Positions 16,459 through 26,718 of a stretch of 64,000 nt of DNA are shown piece by piece. This DNA is from Burkholderiaceae bacterium (GTDB taxonomy: Bacteria > Pseudomonadota > Gammaproteobacteria > Burkholderiales > Burkholderiaceae_D). Location: assembly GCA_030157545.1 (NCBI GenBank), contig JAOAUN010000014.1, forward strand, positions 124,001-188,000. Direction: 5' to 3'. Position numbers and translations under genes: made by a program. Numbering within the stretch: position 1 is the first letter of the stretch; every line of letters starts with the position of its first letter. Under the pieces are notes generated by a model. The model searched no databases. It was given only the letters and a program-made list of their open reading frames with translations, and was not told where the DNA came from.

Positions 16459-17151
16459 ATGCACGCCAATTCCCGTATCGTTACCAGTAATCAGTCCGGC
16501 ATCCATGATCAACTAAGCACGCTGGTCAGTCGTCACGCCAGCACTTATTTCAAAAAACCCATTGCTGAAGTCAACCAGCTGGCTTTTACACACAGCATCG
16601 CGGCTTGGCGGGCAGCGGGCAGCGCGCCGTTGATCATTGATGCGGGTTGCGGAGTGGGGCTTTCAACCTGGCGTCTGGCGCAAGCGTACCCTGCCAGCTT
16701 TGTCATTGGGATTGATCAGTCGGCCGATCGCCTCGAGCGCCAAACCGGATGGCCTGGTGAGCCGCCCGCGAACTGCATACTGGTGCGAGCCGATCTGGTG
16801 GATTATTGGCGGCTGCTGCTTGCAGCCGGAATTCGTCCACAACAACATTACCTGCTCTATCCGAATCCATGGCCAAAAAAACCGCAACTGGCGCGGCGCT
16901 GGCATGGTCACGCCATCTTCCCGACCATCGTCGCGCTGGGTGGCGCAATCGAATGCCGCAGCAACTGGAAAATATATATAGATGAGTTTGCTGCCGCGCT
17001 ACAGCAGCTGACAGGCCTGCCTGTCATAACCGAATCTTATCTTCCTTCCGCCAATGCCTTGACGCCCTTCGAGGAAAAATATCACGCATCAGGCCATGCA
17101 ATATGGCGCTGCCGAATAGCGCTGGCACCGCAAGCGCAAACGCTTTCGTGA
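16459..17151 (+). CDS. TrmB-like SAM-dependent methyltransferase
   Basis: A 230-residue Rossmann methyltransferase. LIIDAGCGVGLSTWRLA near residue 58 is the AdoMet motif and IGIDQSADRLE the following acidic loop. LLYPNPWPKKPQLARRWHGH near residue 130 corresponds to the signature FPDPWPKKRHxKRR of TrmB, the tRNA m7G46 methyltransferase. The match is partial: the signature Asp is Asn here (PNPWPKK) and the glycine loop differs from TrmB's usual form. It may be a divergent TrmB or a paralogue with another substrate; a second canonical trmB elsewhere in the genome would favour the latter. Confidence 0.75.
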   Translation: MHANSRIVTSNQSGIHDQLSTLVSRHASTYFKKPIAEVNQLAFTHSIAAWRAAGSAPLIIDAGCGVGLSTWRLAQAYPASFVIGIDQSADRLERQTGWPGEPPANCILVRADLVDYWRLLLAAGIRPQQHYLLYPNPWPKKPQLARRWHGHAIFPTIVALGGAIECRSNWKIYIDEFAAALQQLTGLPVITESYLPSANALTPFEEKYHASGHAIWRCRIALAPQAQTLS

Positions 17152-17204
17152 TAATGTCGTCAACATCGTCATCAACATTCTCACCAACCTCTGGAATCAA
17201 TCCC

Positions 17205-17972
17205 ATGTGCCAGCTGCTAGGCATGAACTGCAATGTGCCAACTGACATCGTGTTCAGCTTTACCGGATTTGCGAACCGCGGCGGACGGACGGATGAACAT
17301 AAAGATGGCTGGGGCATCGCTTTTTTTGAGGGTGCCGGCGTCAGGTTGTTTGTCGACCATGAATCGGCCATCACGTCACCGATTGCGGGATTGATCAAGC
17401 ACTATCCGATCAAGTCAAAAAATGTCATCGCGCACATACGCAAAGCGACGCAAGGACATATCGCACTCGAAAATTGCCACCCATTCGTGCGCGAACTATG
17501 GGGGCATTACTGGGTGTTTGCACACAACGGCGATTTGAAAAATTTCGCACCCATACTTGATGGCGCGTTTCGTCCCGTCGGCAGTACAGACAGCGAACTG
17601 GCCTTCTGTTATTTATTGCAGCAGCTGCGCAAACGTTTTGGTGATGTACTGCCGTCGAGGGAAGCATTGACCGACGCGCTGGCAGCACTGACTGCCGAGA
17701 TCGGCGCCTATGGCATCTTCAACATGATGCTGTCGGATGGCTCGGCGCTCTATGCCTACTGCTCCACCAAGCTGCATTACATCGTGCGCCAGTATCCGTT
17801 TACGCAGGCGATACTGTCGGACGAAGATGTATCCGTCGATTTTTCGGAAGTGACGACACCGAACGACCGCGTCGCCATCATCGTCACCGAGCCGCTGACT
17901 ACCAATGAACGCTGGCATCCGTTTGCCAGCGGTGAACTGAAAGTGTTCGTCGACGGCCTGCCGACTTCCTGA
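17205..17972 (+). CDS. class II glutamine amidotransferase (YafJ family)
   Basis: A 255-residue protein starting MCQLLGMNCNVPTDIVFSF. Cys2 becomes the N-terminal nucleophile after Met removal, as in Ntn amidotransferases. HKDGWGIAFF, HIRKATQG, HNGD and STDSELAF are the conserved active-site segments of the YafJ/DUF3700-like group. The enzyme would hydrolyse glutamine or a related amide, though no synthetase partner is fused or adjacent. The frame is open 102 bases further upstream, but those codons are Ser/Thr-rich filler overlapping the previous gene, and the Cys must be residue 2. The end faces metH convergently, with only 10 bases between. Confidence 0.9.
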   Translation: MCQLLGMNCNVPTDIVFSFTGFANRGGRTDEHKDGWGIAFFEGAGVRLFVDHESAITSPIAGLIKHYPIKSKNVIAHIRKATQGHIALENCHPFVRELWGHYWVFAHNGDLKNFAPILDGAFRPVGSTDSELAFCYLLQQLRKRFGDVLPSREALTDALAALTAEIGAYGIFNMMLSDGSALYAYCSTKLHYIVRQYPFTQAILSDEDVSVDFSEVTTPNDRVAIIVTEPLTTNERWHPFASGELKVFVDGLPTS

Positions 17973-17982
17973 AGCAACTGCT

Positions 17983-20900
17983 TTATAAATTAGGCGCGAG
18001 CCAGCGCTCCAGCTGTTCCACTGTTTCACCACGGCGCGCGGCCATGTCCCGCAATTGGTCTTCGCCGATTTTGCCAACGGTGAAATACTTTGACTCCGGA
18101 TGCGCAAAGTAAAAACCGGATACCGCCGCGCCGGGGAACATCGCATATGATTCGGTCAGGCTCATGCCGATATCTTCGCACTCCAGTATGCGAAACACAT
18201 CCGCTTTAACTGTGTGCTCGGGACACGCCGGATAACCGGGCGCCGGGCGAATGCCGCTGTAGGCTTCCTTGATCAAAGCCTCGTTGGTCAACGCTTCGTC
18301 GCTGGCATAACCCCACAAGTCCTTACGCACGCGTTCATGCAAATGCTCGGCAAAGGCTTCAGCCAGACGGTCAGCCAATGACTTGAGCATGATGGATGAA
18401 TAATCGTCATTCGCCTCTTCAAAACGCTTCTCGTGCTTTTCGATACCGATACCGGCAGTGACTGCGAACAATCCTATGTAATCGGTGATGCCGGAAGACT
18501 TCGGCGCTATGAAATCAGCCAGACACTGGTTCGGACGGGCGACGCCATCAATGACAGGCTTTTCGGTTTGCTGGCGCAGGCCGTAATAGGTGAATGCGAC
18601 TTCCGTCTTGCTCTCGTCGGTATAGACCTCGATGTCGTCATCATTGATGCTATTGGCCGGCAGGATCGCCATGACGCCATTGGCGGTGAGCCAACGACCA
18701 TCAATCAATTTTTTCAGCAAAGCCTGACCTTCCTTGTAGACATTGCTGGCCGCTTCACCGACGACTTCATCGGTGAGAATGGCAGGGAAGGGGCCGGCCA
18801 GATCCCAGGTCTGGAAGAACGGGCCCCAGTCTATGTACTGCGCAAGTGTGGCCAGGTCGACATTACGGAAATGACGGCGGCCGATGAACTTCGGCTTGAC
18901 CGGCGCATGCTTGCCTTCGAAAGACAGCTGCATCTTGTTTTTGCGTGCAGCGTCAATCGTCAGCATCGGCACTGTTTTTTTGTTCGCATGCTGTTGGCGA
19001 ATGCGCTCGTAATCAGTCGCAATATCGGCGATGTACTGATCGCGCTGCTCCGGCGTCAACAGCGACTGCGCCACCGATACGGAACGCGATGCATCCGCCA
19101 CATAGACGACCGGGCCGTCATAATTGTGCGCGATTTTCACAGCAGTATGCGCACGACTGGTGGTGGCGCCACCAATCAGCAATGGGATTTTCCGCTCGCG
19201 GAAATAGGGATCGCGCTGCATTTCTTTGGCCACATGCGCCATTTCTTCGAGGGATGGCGTGATCAAACCGGACAGACCGATGATGTCGGCGTTCTCGGCT
19301 TTGGCGCGCGCCAGAATTTCCGAGCATTGCACCATCACGCCCATGTTCACGACTTCGAAGTTATTACATTGCAGGACAACTGAAACGATGTTCTTGCCGA
19401 TGTCGTGCACGTCACCCTTGACAGTCGCAATCACGATCTTGCCTTTGGGCTTGGCAGCGATACCGGTGCGCGCTTCTTCGCGCTGTTTTTCTTCTTCGAT
19501 GTATGGAATCAAATGCGCGACGGCCTGCTTCATCACGCGCGCAGACTTGACTACCTGCGGCAAGAACATCTTGCCCTGACCGAACAGGTCGCCGACGATG
19601 TTCATGCCATCCATCAGCGGGCCTTCGATCACATGAATAGGGCGGCCGTTGCGCTGCTCAAATTGCGCACGCGCTTCTTCGGTGTCGTCGACAATCCACT
19701 GCGTAATGCCATGCACCAGCGCATGCGCGAGGCGTTTTTCGACTGGCGTTTCACGCCACTCCAGATTTTGTTCCTGCTTCTTGTCGCCCGCTTTCAGCGT
19801 GGACGCGATATCAATCATGCGCTCGGTCGCGTCTTCACGACGGTTCAGCACGACGTCTTCGGCACGCTCGCGCAATTCGGCCGGCAAGTCGTCATACACG
19901 CCCACCATGCCGGCGTTGACGATGCCCATTGTCATGCCGGCCTGTATCGCGTGATACAGGAACACGGTATGAATTGCTTCGCGCGCCGGATCATTGCCGC
20001 GGAACGAAAAGCTGACGTTGGAGACGCCGCCGCTGATTTTTGCATGCGGCAGGTTCTCGCGTATCCAGCGCGTGGCATTGATGAAATCGACTGCGTAGTT
20101 ATTGTGCTCTTCAATACCGGTCGCAATGGCGAAAATATTCGGATCGAAAATAATATCTTCCGGCGGGAAGCTGATTTCTCCGACCAACAACTTGTAGGCG
20201 CGTTCGCAAATTTCAATCTTGCGCGCAAAGGTGTCGGCCTGACCTTGTTCATCAAAGGCCATCACGATGACAGCGGCGCCATAGCGGCGGCATAACCTGG
20301 CTTGACGCAGGAATTCGGCTTCGCCTTCTTTCATCGAAATCGAATTCACGATCGCCTTGCCCTGCACGCACTTCAGGCCGGCTTCGATGACGGACCATTT
20401 CGACGAATCGATCATAATCGGCACGCGCGCGATATCGGGCTCAGATGCAATCAGATTCAGGAAGCGCGTCATGGCCGCGACTGAATCGAGCATCGCCTCG
20501 TCCATGTTGATGTCGATAATCTGCGCACCGTTCTCGACTTGCTGGCGGGCGACCGCCAGCGCTTCGTCGTACTGCTCGTTCAAGATCAAGCGCGCAAACG
20601 CTTTCGAACCGGTGACGTTGGTGCGCTCGCCAACGTTGACGAAGAGTGAGTCCTCATCAATCGTGAACGGCTCCAGACCTGACAGCCGCATCTGATGCAA
20701 GTGAGTCGGAATCTGGCGCGGCGCTATGTTTGCGACCACCTCGGCAATGGCCTTGATATGGTCGGGCGTAGTGCCGCAGCAGCCGCCGGCGATGTTGACA
20801 AAGCCACTCTCGGCGAAATCTTTCAACAAGTTCGACGTGACGTCAGGCGTCTCGTCAAAACCGGTATCCGACATGGGATTGGGCAAGCCGGCGTTCGGGT

Positions 20901-21738
20901 AGATGCAGACAAAAGTCTCGGCCAGCTTCGACAGCTCTTCTGCATACGGACGCATGAGCGTCGCGCCGAGTGCGCAATTCAGGCCGATGGTCAAAGGCTT
21001 GGCGTGTCGCACTGAATTCCAGAAAGCCGGCACGGTCTGGCCCGACAAAATACGACCGGAGGCATCGGTGACGGTGCCCGAGATCATGATCGGCAGCCGC
21101 AAGCCACTCTCTTCAAAGAACTGGTCAATGGCAAATAACGCGGCCTTGCAATTCAAGGTGTCGAAAATGGTTTCGACCAGCAGCACATCAGCGCCGCCTT
21201 CGACCAGTGCGCGCGTCTGTTCCAGATAAGCGGTAAAGAGTTGATCGAAGCTTACGTTGCGCGCGGCCGGATCGTTGACGTCCGGTGAAATCGACGCGGT
21301 CTTCGGCGTAGGGCCGAGTGCGCCAGCGACAAAGCGAGGTTTGTCGGCACTTGAATATTTGTCGCAGGCGGCGCGCGCGAGCCTGGCGGACTGCACGTTC
21401 ATCTCATAGGCCAGATGCGCCATGTGATAGTCGTCCTGCGCCACGGTGGTCGCACCGAAGGTATTGGTCTCGATCAGATCAGCGCCAGCAGCCAGATATT
21501 GCTCGTGGATCTCGCTGATGATCTGCGGCTGCGTCAGCGTCAGCAGCTCGTTATTGCCTTTGACGAAAATCTCTTTGCCGGGGACCGCAAAGTCAGCGAA
21601 ACGCGCACCCCGATAGGATTCCTCGGTCAGCTTGTAGCGCTGGATCATGGTGCCCATTGCGCCATCCAGAATCAGGATGCGTTTGGCCAGCAGATCGCGC
21701 AGGATGGCTTCGGTAGAGGACGGAATATCGCGTTTCAT
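17983..21738 (-). CDS. metH: cobalamin-dependent methionine synthase
   Basis: A 1251-residue MetH with all four modules. The homocysteine domain runs from [15 protein letters not shown] to the zinc site [11 protein letters not shown]. The pterin domain contains [14 protein letters not shown] and [12 protein letters not shown]. The cobalamin domain has [12 protein letters not shown], whose His is the lower axial cobalt ligand. The C-terminal activation domain contains [14 protein letters not shown]. It transfers a methyl group from methyltetrahydrofolate to homocysteine via B12 and is reactivated with AdoMet. The ATG at 21738 gives the standard N-terminus; the open frame continues 18 codons upstream into the leader. 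A strong terminator hairpin lies only 34 bases upstream of this start. Confidence 0.96.
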   Translation of the reverse strand: MKRDIPSSTEAILRDLLAKRILILDGAMGTMIQRYKLTEESYRGARFADFAVPGKEIFVKGNNELLTLTQPQIISEIHEQYLAAGADLIETNTFGATTVAQDDYHMAHLAYEMNVQSARLARAACDKYSSADKPRFVAGALGPTPKTASISPDVNDPAARNVSFDQLFTAYLEQTRALVEGGADVLLVETIFDTLNCKAALFAIDQFFEESGLRLPIMISGTVTDASGRILSGQTVPAFWNSVRHAKPLTIGLNCALGATLMRPYAEELSKLAETFVCIYPNAGLPNPMSDTGFDETPDVTSNLLKDFAESGFVNIAGGCCGTTPDHIKAIAEVVANIAPRQIPTHLHQMRLSGLEPFTIDEDSLFVNVGERTNVTGSKAFARLILNEQYDEALAVARQQVENGAQIIDINMDEAMLDSVAAMTRFLNLIASEPDIARVPIMIDSSKWSVIEAGLKCVQGKAIVNSISMKEGEAEFLRQARLCRRYGAAVIVMAFDEQGQADTFARKIEICERAYKLLVGEISFPPEDIIFDPNIFAIATGIEEHNNYAVDFINATRWIRENLPHAKISGGVSNVSFSFRGNDPAREAIHTVFLYHAIQAGMTMGIVNAGMVGVYDDLPAELRERAEDVVLNRREDATERMIDIASTLKAGDKKQEQNLEWRETPVEKRLAHALVHGITQWIVDDTEEARAQFEQRNGRPIHVIEGPLMDGMNIVGDLFGQGKMFLPQVVKSARVMKQAVAHLIPYIEEEKQREEARTGIAAKPKGKIVIATVKGDVHDIGKNIVSVVLQCNNFEVVNMGVMVQCSEILARAKAENADIIGLSGLITPSLEEMAHVAKEMQRDPYFRERKIPLLIGGATTSRAHTAVKIAHNYDGPVVYVADASRSVSVAQSLLTPEQRDQYIADIATDYERIRQQHANKKTVPMLTIDAARKNKMQLSFEGKHAPVKPKFIGRRHFRNVDLATLAQYIDWGPFFQTWDLAGPFPAILTDEVVGEAASNVYKEGQALLKKLIDGRWLTANGVMAILPANSINDDDIEVYTDESKTEVAFTYYGLRQQTEKPVIDGVARPNQCLADFIAPKSSGITDYIGLFAVTAGIGIEKHEKRFEEANDDYSSIMLKSLADRLAEAFAEHLHERVRKDLWGYASDEALTNEALIKEAYSGIRPAPGYPACPEHTVKADVFRILECEDIGMSLTESYAMFPGAAVSGFYFAHPESKYFTVGKIGEDQLRDMAARRGETVEQLERWLAPNL

Positions 21739-21771
21739 CGAATGAGTCTTTGTGTCAGTGTTCTGCGCAAA

Positions 21772-21807
21772 ATAAAAAAACCCGGCCTGCAAAAGCTGGG
21801 CCGGGTT
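21772..21807 (-). terminator. intrinsic terminator in the metH leader
   Basis: On the minus strand AACCCGGCC pairs with GGCCGGGTT around a short inner GC/TTTT loop, followed by TTTTTTTATTTT. It lies about 120 bases after the fmt stop and about 34 bases before the metH ATG on the same strand. It therefore either ends fmt or a small RNA, or attenuates metH. Confidence 0.88.
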
Positions 21808-21919
21808 ATCCGCGCGCCGCTTTAGCAGTATTTGTTTGGGGCCATGCTGAAACAGAAAGCGCCCTGCGCCCGCAAGCTGGTTTTGACTTGTTCAATCAAA
21901 TCGGCGCAGTGAAATTATA
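21775..21919 (-). ncRNA. candidate small RNA or attenuator leader between fmt and metH
   Basis: A perfect TATAAT (minus strand, 21919-21914) would start a transcript near 21907 ending at the terminator near 21775, about 130 bases. The RNA can fold: CUGCGCC near its 5' end pairs with GGCGCAG some 35 bases later, enclosing a smaller UUUGA/UCAAA hairpin. No good -35 box is seen. I do not recognise the SAM, SAH or cobalamin riboswitch consensus in it. It could be an independent sRNA or a new metH attenuator. Confidence 0.4.
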
Positions 21920-21926
21920 CGTGAAA

Positions 21927-22883
21927 TCAAGCCGCTAGCTCGAAGCGCTGCCCCGCAGACAGCGCAAAGCCTTGCAGGAATTGTTCGGCTGGCAAGCGTT
22001 TGCCACCGGGCTTTTGCAGCTCGGTCAGCAAAAGAGCGCCTTCGCCGCAGGCAACAACGACGCCGCTTGCATCAGCGGCCAGAATTACACCAGGCTGGCC
22101 CTGGCCTTCCACCGGCCTTGCTCGCCAAATCTTGATGGTCGTAGCGTCCATATGGGCAAGCGCGCCGGGGAAAGGATTAAATGCACGAATGCGCCTTTCC
22201 AGCGTCACAGCATGCAAGCTGAAATCCAGCGCAGCCTCTTCCTTGGCGATTTTGGCCGCGTAGCTGATGCCTTCTTGCGGCTGCGGCGTTGCCGGCAATG
22301 CGCCTTGCCCGAGCTTGGCAAGTGCCTCGACAATTAATCGGCCACCCATCGCTGCCAGTTTGTCGTGCAGGCTGGCAGTGGTGTCATCGGCAGCAATCGG
22401 CAGACTTTCTTTCAACAGCATAGCGCCGGTATCGAGCCCCTCATCCATCTGCATGATAGTGATGCCGGTCTGCGCATCGCCCGCTTCAATGGCACGGTGT
22501 ATCGGCGCTGCGCCGCGCCAGCGCGGCAACAGCGAGCCGTGGATGTTAAGGCAGCCAAGCCGCGGTATCTGCAACACGGACAACGGCAGGATCAGCCCGT
22601 AGGCTGCGACCACCATGACATCATGCGGTGTTGCGGTCAGCAGCGCATGGGCTTCCTGCGCGACTGCCGGATGTTTTCCGTCAAGACGCAGCGACACCGG
22701 TTGCGCTACCGGTATCTGGTGCGCCAGAGCGAATTGCTTGACTGCCGAAGGCTGCAACTGCATGCCGCGCCCTGCCGGACGGTCTGGCTGGGTCAGCACC
22801 AGCGGAATCGAATGGCCGGCCTGTTGCAGTGACTGCAGCGCAATGGCGGCGAATTCCGGGGTGCCCGCAAAGATGACTCTCAT
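21927..22883 (-). CDS. fmt: methionyl-tRNA formyltransferase
   Basis: A 318-residue Fmt of the usual length. It formylates Met-tRNA(fMet) with 10-formyltetrahydrofolate for translation initiation. The start [16 protein letters not shown], the [11 protein letters not shown] loop that follows, the catalytic region [22 protein letters not shown] and [18 protein letters not shown] are all classic. The C-terminal OB-like domain ([11 protein letters not shown]...) is complete. It follows def by one base on the minus strand, the standard def-fmt operon. Confidence 0.97.
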   Translation of the reverse strand: MRVIFAGTPEFAAIALQSLQQAGHSIPLVLTQPDRPAGRGMQLQPSAVKQFALAHQIPVAQPVSLRLDGKHPAVAQEAHALLTATPHDVMVVAAYGLILPLSVLQIPRLGCLNIHGSLLPRWRGAAPIHRAIEAGDAQTGITIMQMDEGLDTGAMLLKESLPIAADDTTASLHDKLAAMGGRLIVEALAKLGQGALPATPQPQEGISYAAKIAKEEAALDFSLHAVTLERRIRAFNPFPGALAHMDATTIKIWRARPVEGQGQPGVILAADASGVVVACGEGALLLTELQKPGGKRLPAEQFLQGFALSAGQRFELAA

Positions 22884-22884
22884 G

Positions 22885-23415
22885 TCAGCGCAACGCAGGA
22901 GCAGCTTCGCGCTTGTGTTCGCGCTCTTCTTTGAGCAGTTTGGCCTTGATGCGGTTGCGTTTCAGCGGCGACAGATATTCAACGAATACCTTGCCTTTCA
23001 AATGATCCATTTCATGCTGCACGCAGACGGCTAGCAAACCGTCAGCGTCGAATTCGTAAAATTTTCCATCGGTATCCTGCGCCTTCACGCGTACGCGTGC
23101 AGCGCGTTCGACGCCATCATAGATGCCCGGCACCGACAAGCAGCCTTCATCGTAAACCTCGCGCTCGGGGCTGGACCAGGTCAGCACCGGATTGATCAGG
23201 ACGCGCAATTGATCATGCGTGTCCGACACGTCGATGACGATCAACTGAATGTGCTGGTCAACCTGCGTCGCCGCCAGACCGACGCCGGGGGCGTCATACA
23301 TCGTCTCGGCCATATCGGCGACGAGTTTTTTAAGGCGTTCATCGAATACCGTGACCGGCTTGGCAATTTTATGCAAGCGGGAATCGGGATAACGGAGGAT
23401 AGATAAGAGTGACAT
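22885..23415 (-). CDS. def: peptide deformylase
   Basis: A 176-residue type I deformylase that removes the formyl group from new proteins. The three metal/active-site motifs are present: [16 protein letters not shown] and [10 protein letters not shown], giving Cys and two His as iron ligands. The ATG at 23415 ([21 protein letters not shown]) is the family N-terminus; the open frame extends eight codons further but without support. Divergent from the LysM gene, with 138 bases between for both promoters. Confidence 0.96.
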   Translation of the reverse strand: MSLLSILRYPDSRLHKIAKPVTVFDERLKKLVADMAETMYDAPGVGLAATQVDQHIQLIVIDVSDTHDQLRVLINPVLTWSSPEREVYDEGCLSVPGIYDGVERAARVRVKAQDTDGKFYEFDADGLLAVCVQHEMDHLKGKVFVEYLSPLKRNRIKAKLLKEEREHKREAAPALR

Positions 23416-23553
23416 ACGGCTTTTGTGCAACAACAGCAAATATTCAGTGAGCAGATGCCCGAAGTGCTTCCAGGTTCATGCAAAATCCACAACGCTTAAC
23501 GTTGCACAAATTGCTGAAGAAATAATGCCAGCCAAGCGAAAAATGGAGAGCCC

Positions 23554-24696
23554 ATGAACTGGAAACGATTGAAAAAGTTTAGCACAGCTACCCTGTTGTC
23601 CGCTCTGGCCTGTCAGGCGAGCGCCGCAACAGACACTGTAATGGACACGGTCAGCAACCAGTGCGAATTCAACGAGCAGGCACCGGATGCGCATTTGGTC
23701 GTTGCCGGCGACACTTTATGGGATCTCGCCGCGCTATTTTTGAAAGACCCCTGGTGCTGGCCGCAGGTATGGGAACAAAACCATGCGCAAATTCGCGATC
23801 CGCATTGGATATATCCGGGCCAAACAATTTATTTCAAGCGTGTGCTGGGGCAGTTGAGCCTGTCAAATGAGAGAAATAGCTCCGAAAAAAACAGCTCCGG
23901 CAGCTCCAATGACAGCCAGGGTAACAAGCATTTGTCGCCGCGCATACGCAGTGAGCAGCTCGCCAGTGCGCCGCTGGCCATGCTGCCGTTGGCTCTGCAA
24001 ACGATTATTGCGCAGGCGCCGCTGCTGCTCGACGATGCTCTGCCCACCAGGCCGCGTGTTGTCGCGATTGCAGACGAACATCAAATGGCCGGCCGCAACG
24101 ATACGGTTTTTGTTAGCGGCGAACTCGGGCCTCACAAAGTTTTCAACGTGGTTCGCACAGCCCAGCCCGTGACAGATCCGGACAGCCAGCGTGTTCTCGG
24201 CTACAGCGCCGTGCGCAACGGTATGCTGACGCTGTCGAAGGCGGCTGCCGGCATTGATGAGCCACACCGCTTTACAGTCACGGCTTCCAGCGCTGAAATC
24301 AGGCCCGGCGACTTGCTGATTGCGTCAAATGCTTCGCTTGCCACTCCCAGCTTGATCGGCGTCCCGCATCCGGCAGCTGGCACAATCGACGGCCGCATCG
24401 CTACGGTTTTGCGCGGCAATCGCTGGGCCAATTTATATGATGTGGTGGCGATTAACCGCGGCCAACAGCACGGGCTCGATGCAGGCAGCGTCTTGTCCGT
24501 CATGAAGCACGTTAGAATCGGCGCCCATGACTCTGCTCAAAAAACAGTCGAATTCGCAACGCTGCCGGCGCAGCAAATTGGCACGCTGCTGGTTTTCAAC
24601 GTTGGCAAGCAGGCGTCGCTGGCACTGGTCATGCGCGCCAGCGACGGCATTGCCGTTGGCGATATGGTTCGCTCTGCCAGCCGGGGTCCGCGATGA
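23554..24696 (+). CDS. LysM-domain exported protein
   Basis: A 380-residue protein with a signal peptide (MNWKRLKKFSTATLLSALACQASA) and a LysM domain at about residues 48-95 (HLVVAGDTLWDLAALFLKDPWCWPQVWEQN...IYPGQTIYF). LysM binds peptidoglycan, so it should sit in the periplasm on the cell wall. The remaining 280 residues have no recognised motif but repeat a beta-rich pattern (VVAIADEHQMAGRNDTVFV...). This gene commonly lies between def-fmt and dprA in betaproteobacteria, divergent from def. Its stop overlaps the dprA start by four bases. Confidence 0.88.
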   Translation: MNWKRLKKFSTATLLSALACQASAATDTVMDTVSNQCEFNEQAPDAHLVVAGDTLWDLAALFLKDPWCWPQVWEQNHAQIRDPHWIYPGQTIYFKRVLGQLSLSNERNSSEKNSSGSSNDSQGNKHLSPRIRSEQLASAPLAMLPLALQTIIAQAPLLLDDALPTRPRVVAIADEHQMAGRNDTVFVSGELGPHKVFNVVRTAQPVTDPDSQRVLGYSAVRNGMLTLSKAAAGIDEPHRFTVTASSAEIRPGDLLIASNASLATPSLIGVPHPAAGTIDGRIATVLRGNRWANLYDVVAINRGQQHGLDAGSVLSVMKHVRIGAHDSAQKTVEFATLPAQQIGTLLVFNVGKQASLALVMRASDGIAVGDMVRSASRGPR

Positions 24697-25817
24697 GCAT
24701 TAACTTGAGTAACAACGTTGAGGGCGACGACTTGCATCACTGGCTGCGGCTGTCATTGACCGAAGGTGTCGGCTCACACACCGCGCGTGAATTGCTCGCG
24801 CATTTCGGGCTGCCTGAATATATTTTCAGCGCGGGCTTTCCGGCCCTGCAAAAGCGCGTACCTGAAAAACTCGCTTACGCATTATCCGCGCCGCCCTCGG
24901 ACCTCATGCAGGCACAGATAGACGCCACCTTGGCATGGGCAGCGCAGCCGGGCAATGCAATCCTGACATTGGCCGACGCCGCCTATCCGCAAGCATTCCT
25001 GAGCATTAGTGATCCACCGCCTTTGCTGTATGCAAAAGGTGAGGTTGCGCTGCTAAACAGAACGGCGATTGCCATCGTTGGCAGTCGCAACGCCACCGTG
25101 CAAGGCATGCAAAACGCCGACCAGTTTGCACAACTGCTTGGGCGGGCAAATCTGACGATCGTCTCCGGTCAGGCACTGGGCATTGACGCCGCCGCCCATG
25201 CTGGCGCATTGAACACGCCGGGCTCGACGGTGGCAGTGGTAGGCACCGGCCTGGATATTGTCTATCCGGCACGCCATCGCGATCTCGCACATAAAATTGC
25301 AAGTCAGGGTTGCCTGTTGTCGGAATATCCATTGGGGACTCCCGCAATTGCGTCAAATTTCCCACGTCGTAACCGGCTCATCAGTGGTCTTGCCCTTGGC
25401 GTACTGGTGGTTGAGGCGGCCGCACAATCCGGCTCGCTGATTACGGCGCGCAGTGCGCTGGAACAGGGACGCGATGTGTTTGCCATTCCCGGTTCGATTC
25501 ACTCGCCGCTTTCCAAAGGCTGTCATCAGTTAATCCGGCAGGGCGCGAAGCTGGTGGAGTCTGCGCAAGACATTCTGGAAGAATTGCGCTGGCCGCAGGC
25601 AGCACCAGCGCCGCTTGTAGAGCCTGCCAAACATACAGAGATCGAACCCGAATTGCAGGCCGTGCTGGCCGCGGCAGGCCATGACCCTGTGAGCATTGAC
25701 CAGCTTGTAGCGCGTACTGCATTTACGGCAGCGGCAATACAAGGTCATTTGTTGACCCTTGAAATGCAAGGACAATTCGAGTTGCTGGCTGGCGGACTGT
25801 ATCGACGTTTGTCCTGA
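24693..25817 (+). CDS. dprA: DNA-processing protein DprA
   Basis: A 374-residue DprA/Smf protein. It loads RecA onto incoming single-stranded DNA in natural transformation. The N-terminal SAM-like domain is followed by the extended Rossmann fold: AIVGSRNATVQGMQNA, VSGQALGIDAAAHAGAL, GTGLDIVYPARH and FPRRNRLISGLALGVLVVEAA. A C-terminal winged-helix-like domain (about residues 310-374) is present. The ATG overlaps the previous TGA. With comM at 5.9 kb, this suggests the intracellular part of a competence system, though dprA is also common in bacteria not known to transform. Confidence 0.94.
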   Translation: MSINLSNNVEGDDLHHWLRLSLTEGVGSHTARELLAHFGLPEYIFSAGFPALQKRVPEKLAYALSAPPSDLMQAQIDATLAWAAQPGNAILTLADAAYPQAFLSISDPPPLLYAKGEVALLNRTAIAIVGSRNATVQGMQNADQFAQLLGRANLTIVSGQALGIDAAAHAGALNTPGSTVAVVGTGLDIVYPARHRDLAHKIASQGCLLSEYPLGTPAIASNFPRRNRLISGLALGVLVVEAAAQSGSLITARSALEQGRDVFAIPGSIHSPLSKGCHQLIRQGAKLVESAQDILEELRWPQAAPAPLVEPAKHTEIEPELQAVLAAAGHDPVSIDQLVARTAFTAAAIQGHLLTLEMQGQFELLAGGLYRRLS

Positions 25818-26013
25818 TTATTTTTATGCTATTACCTGGATGAAAAAAGTTTTCACATACAAAATGAAGTGCAAATAATTTTTTGTAATGCGTGCCAGCG
25901 CTAAAAACGTAAGCGCATGAAACTAAAAGAAAAAATAATGCGCGCTAAATTCAGACGCAAGTTTTTACAAACCGAAGCTTGTGCCGCGTTCCAGTTCCCG
26001 CTACATTACAAAT

Positions 26014-26490
26014 ATGTTTGACGTCCTCGTTTATCTTTACGAAACTTATTACCGGCCCGATGCTTGCCCGGATTCGGACGCGCTTGCAAAAAAATTATCG
26101 GCTGTCGGTTTCGAGCAAGAAGAAATCTCCAAAGCACTCGGATGGTTGACCGATCTCGCCGACACCACCAATGAAATGTTCAGTCAGCAAGCGCGCCAGA
26201 CTGCGTTTTCATTTGGTTTTCGCGTCTACGCCGAAAATGAATATGAAATTCTCGGCACGCCGGCAATTGGTTTCATCCAGTTTCTGGAGTCTGCCGAAGT
26301 CATCAATGCCTTGCAGCGTGAAATCGTCATCGAGCGCGCATGCGCAACCAACGAATCGCCGATTTCGCTTGATAAACTCAAAGTCATCGTACTGATGGTG
26401 CTGTGGAGCCAGGGCAAAGAGCCTGACGGGCTGATGTTTGACGAACTCTTCCTCGAAGACGAAGACGTCAAGCCGCCTCTTTATCATTGA
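26014..26490 (+). CDS. smg: Smg (DUF494) family protein
   Basis: A 158-residue acidic protein beginning [20 protein letters not shown], the conserved N-terminus of the Smg/DUF494 family. Its function is unknown; the gene is often found between dprA and topA/topB, exactly as here. The ATG at 26014 is preferred over the upstream in-frame GTG at 25981, which would add 11 non-conserved residues. The C-terminus [15 protein letters not shown] is the other conserved block. About 196 AT-rich non-coding bases separate it from dprA. Confidence 0.9.
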   Translation: MFDVLVYLYETYYRPDACPDSDALAKKLSAVGFEQEEISKALGWLTDLADTTNEMFSQQARQTAFSFGFRVYAENEYEILGTPAIGFIQFLESAEVINALQREIVIERACATNESPISLDKLKVIVLMVLWSQGKEPDGLMFDELFLEDEDVKPPLYH

Positions 26491-26718
26491 ATTTCACCAA
26501 AATTTTGTTCTTCAGCCTGCCTGCAAAGTCGGTTTTCTCAGTAAATTTGCATCCTCCCCCTGTCTCGTCGCTTGCGGATTTTGCGCCAACCCGCTTATCA
26601 TTGGCCGCAAATGCCTTAGTGTTGCTATAAAACCAGCATCCTCATCCAGCGCAAACAAGGCTTGCGTTGTGCATGCTGGTCAGCTATCTCAACGCCCTCC
26701 TGATTCGAGATTGAAATT

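Noticed and set aside
21739..21926. SAM, SAH or cobalamin riboswitch before metH
   Set aside because: I looked for the known conserved segments (for example the B12 box) and did not find them; left as an unclassified leader.
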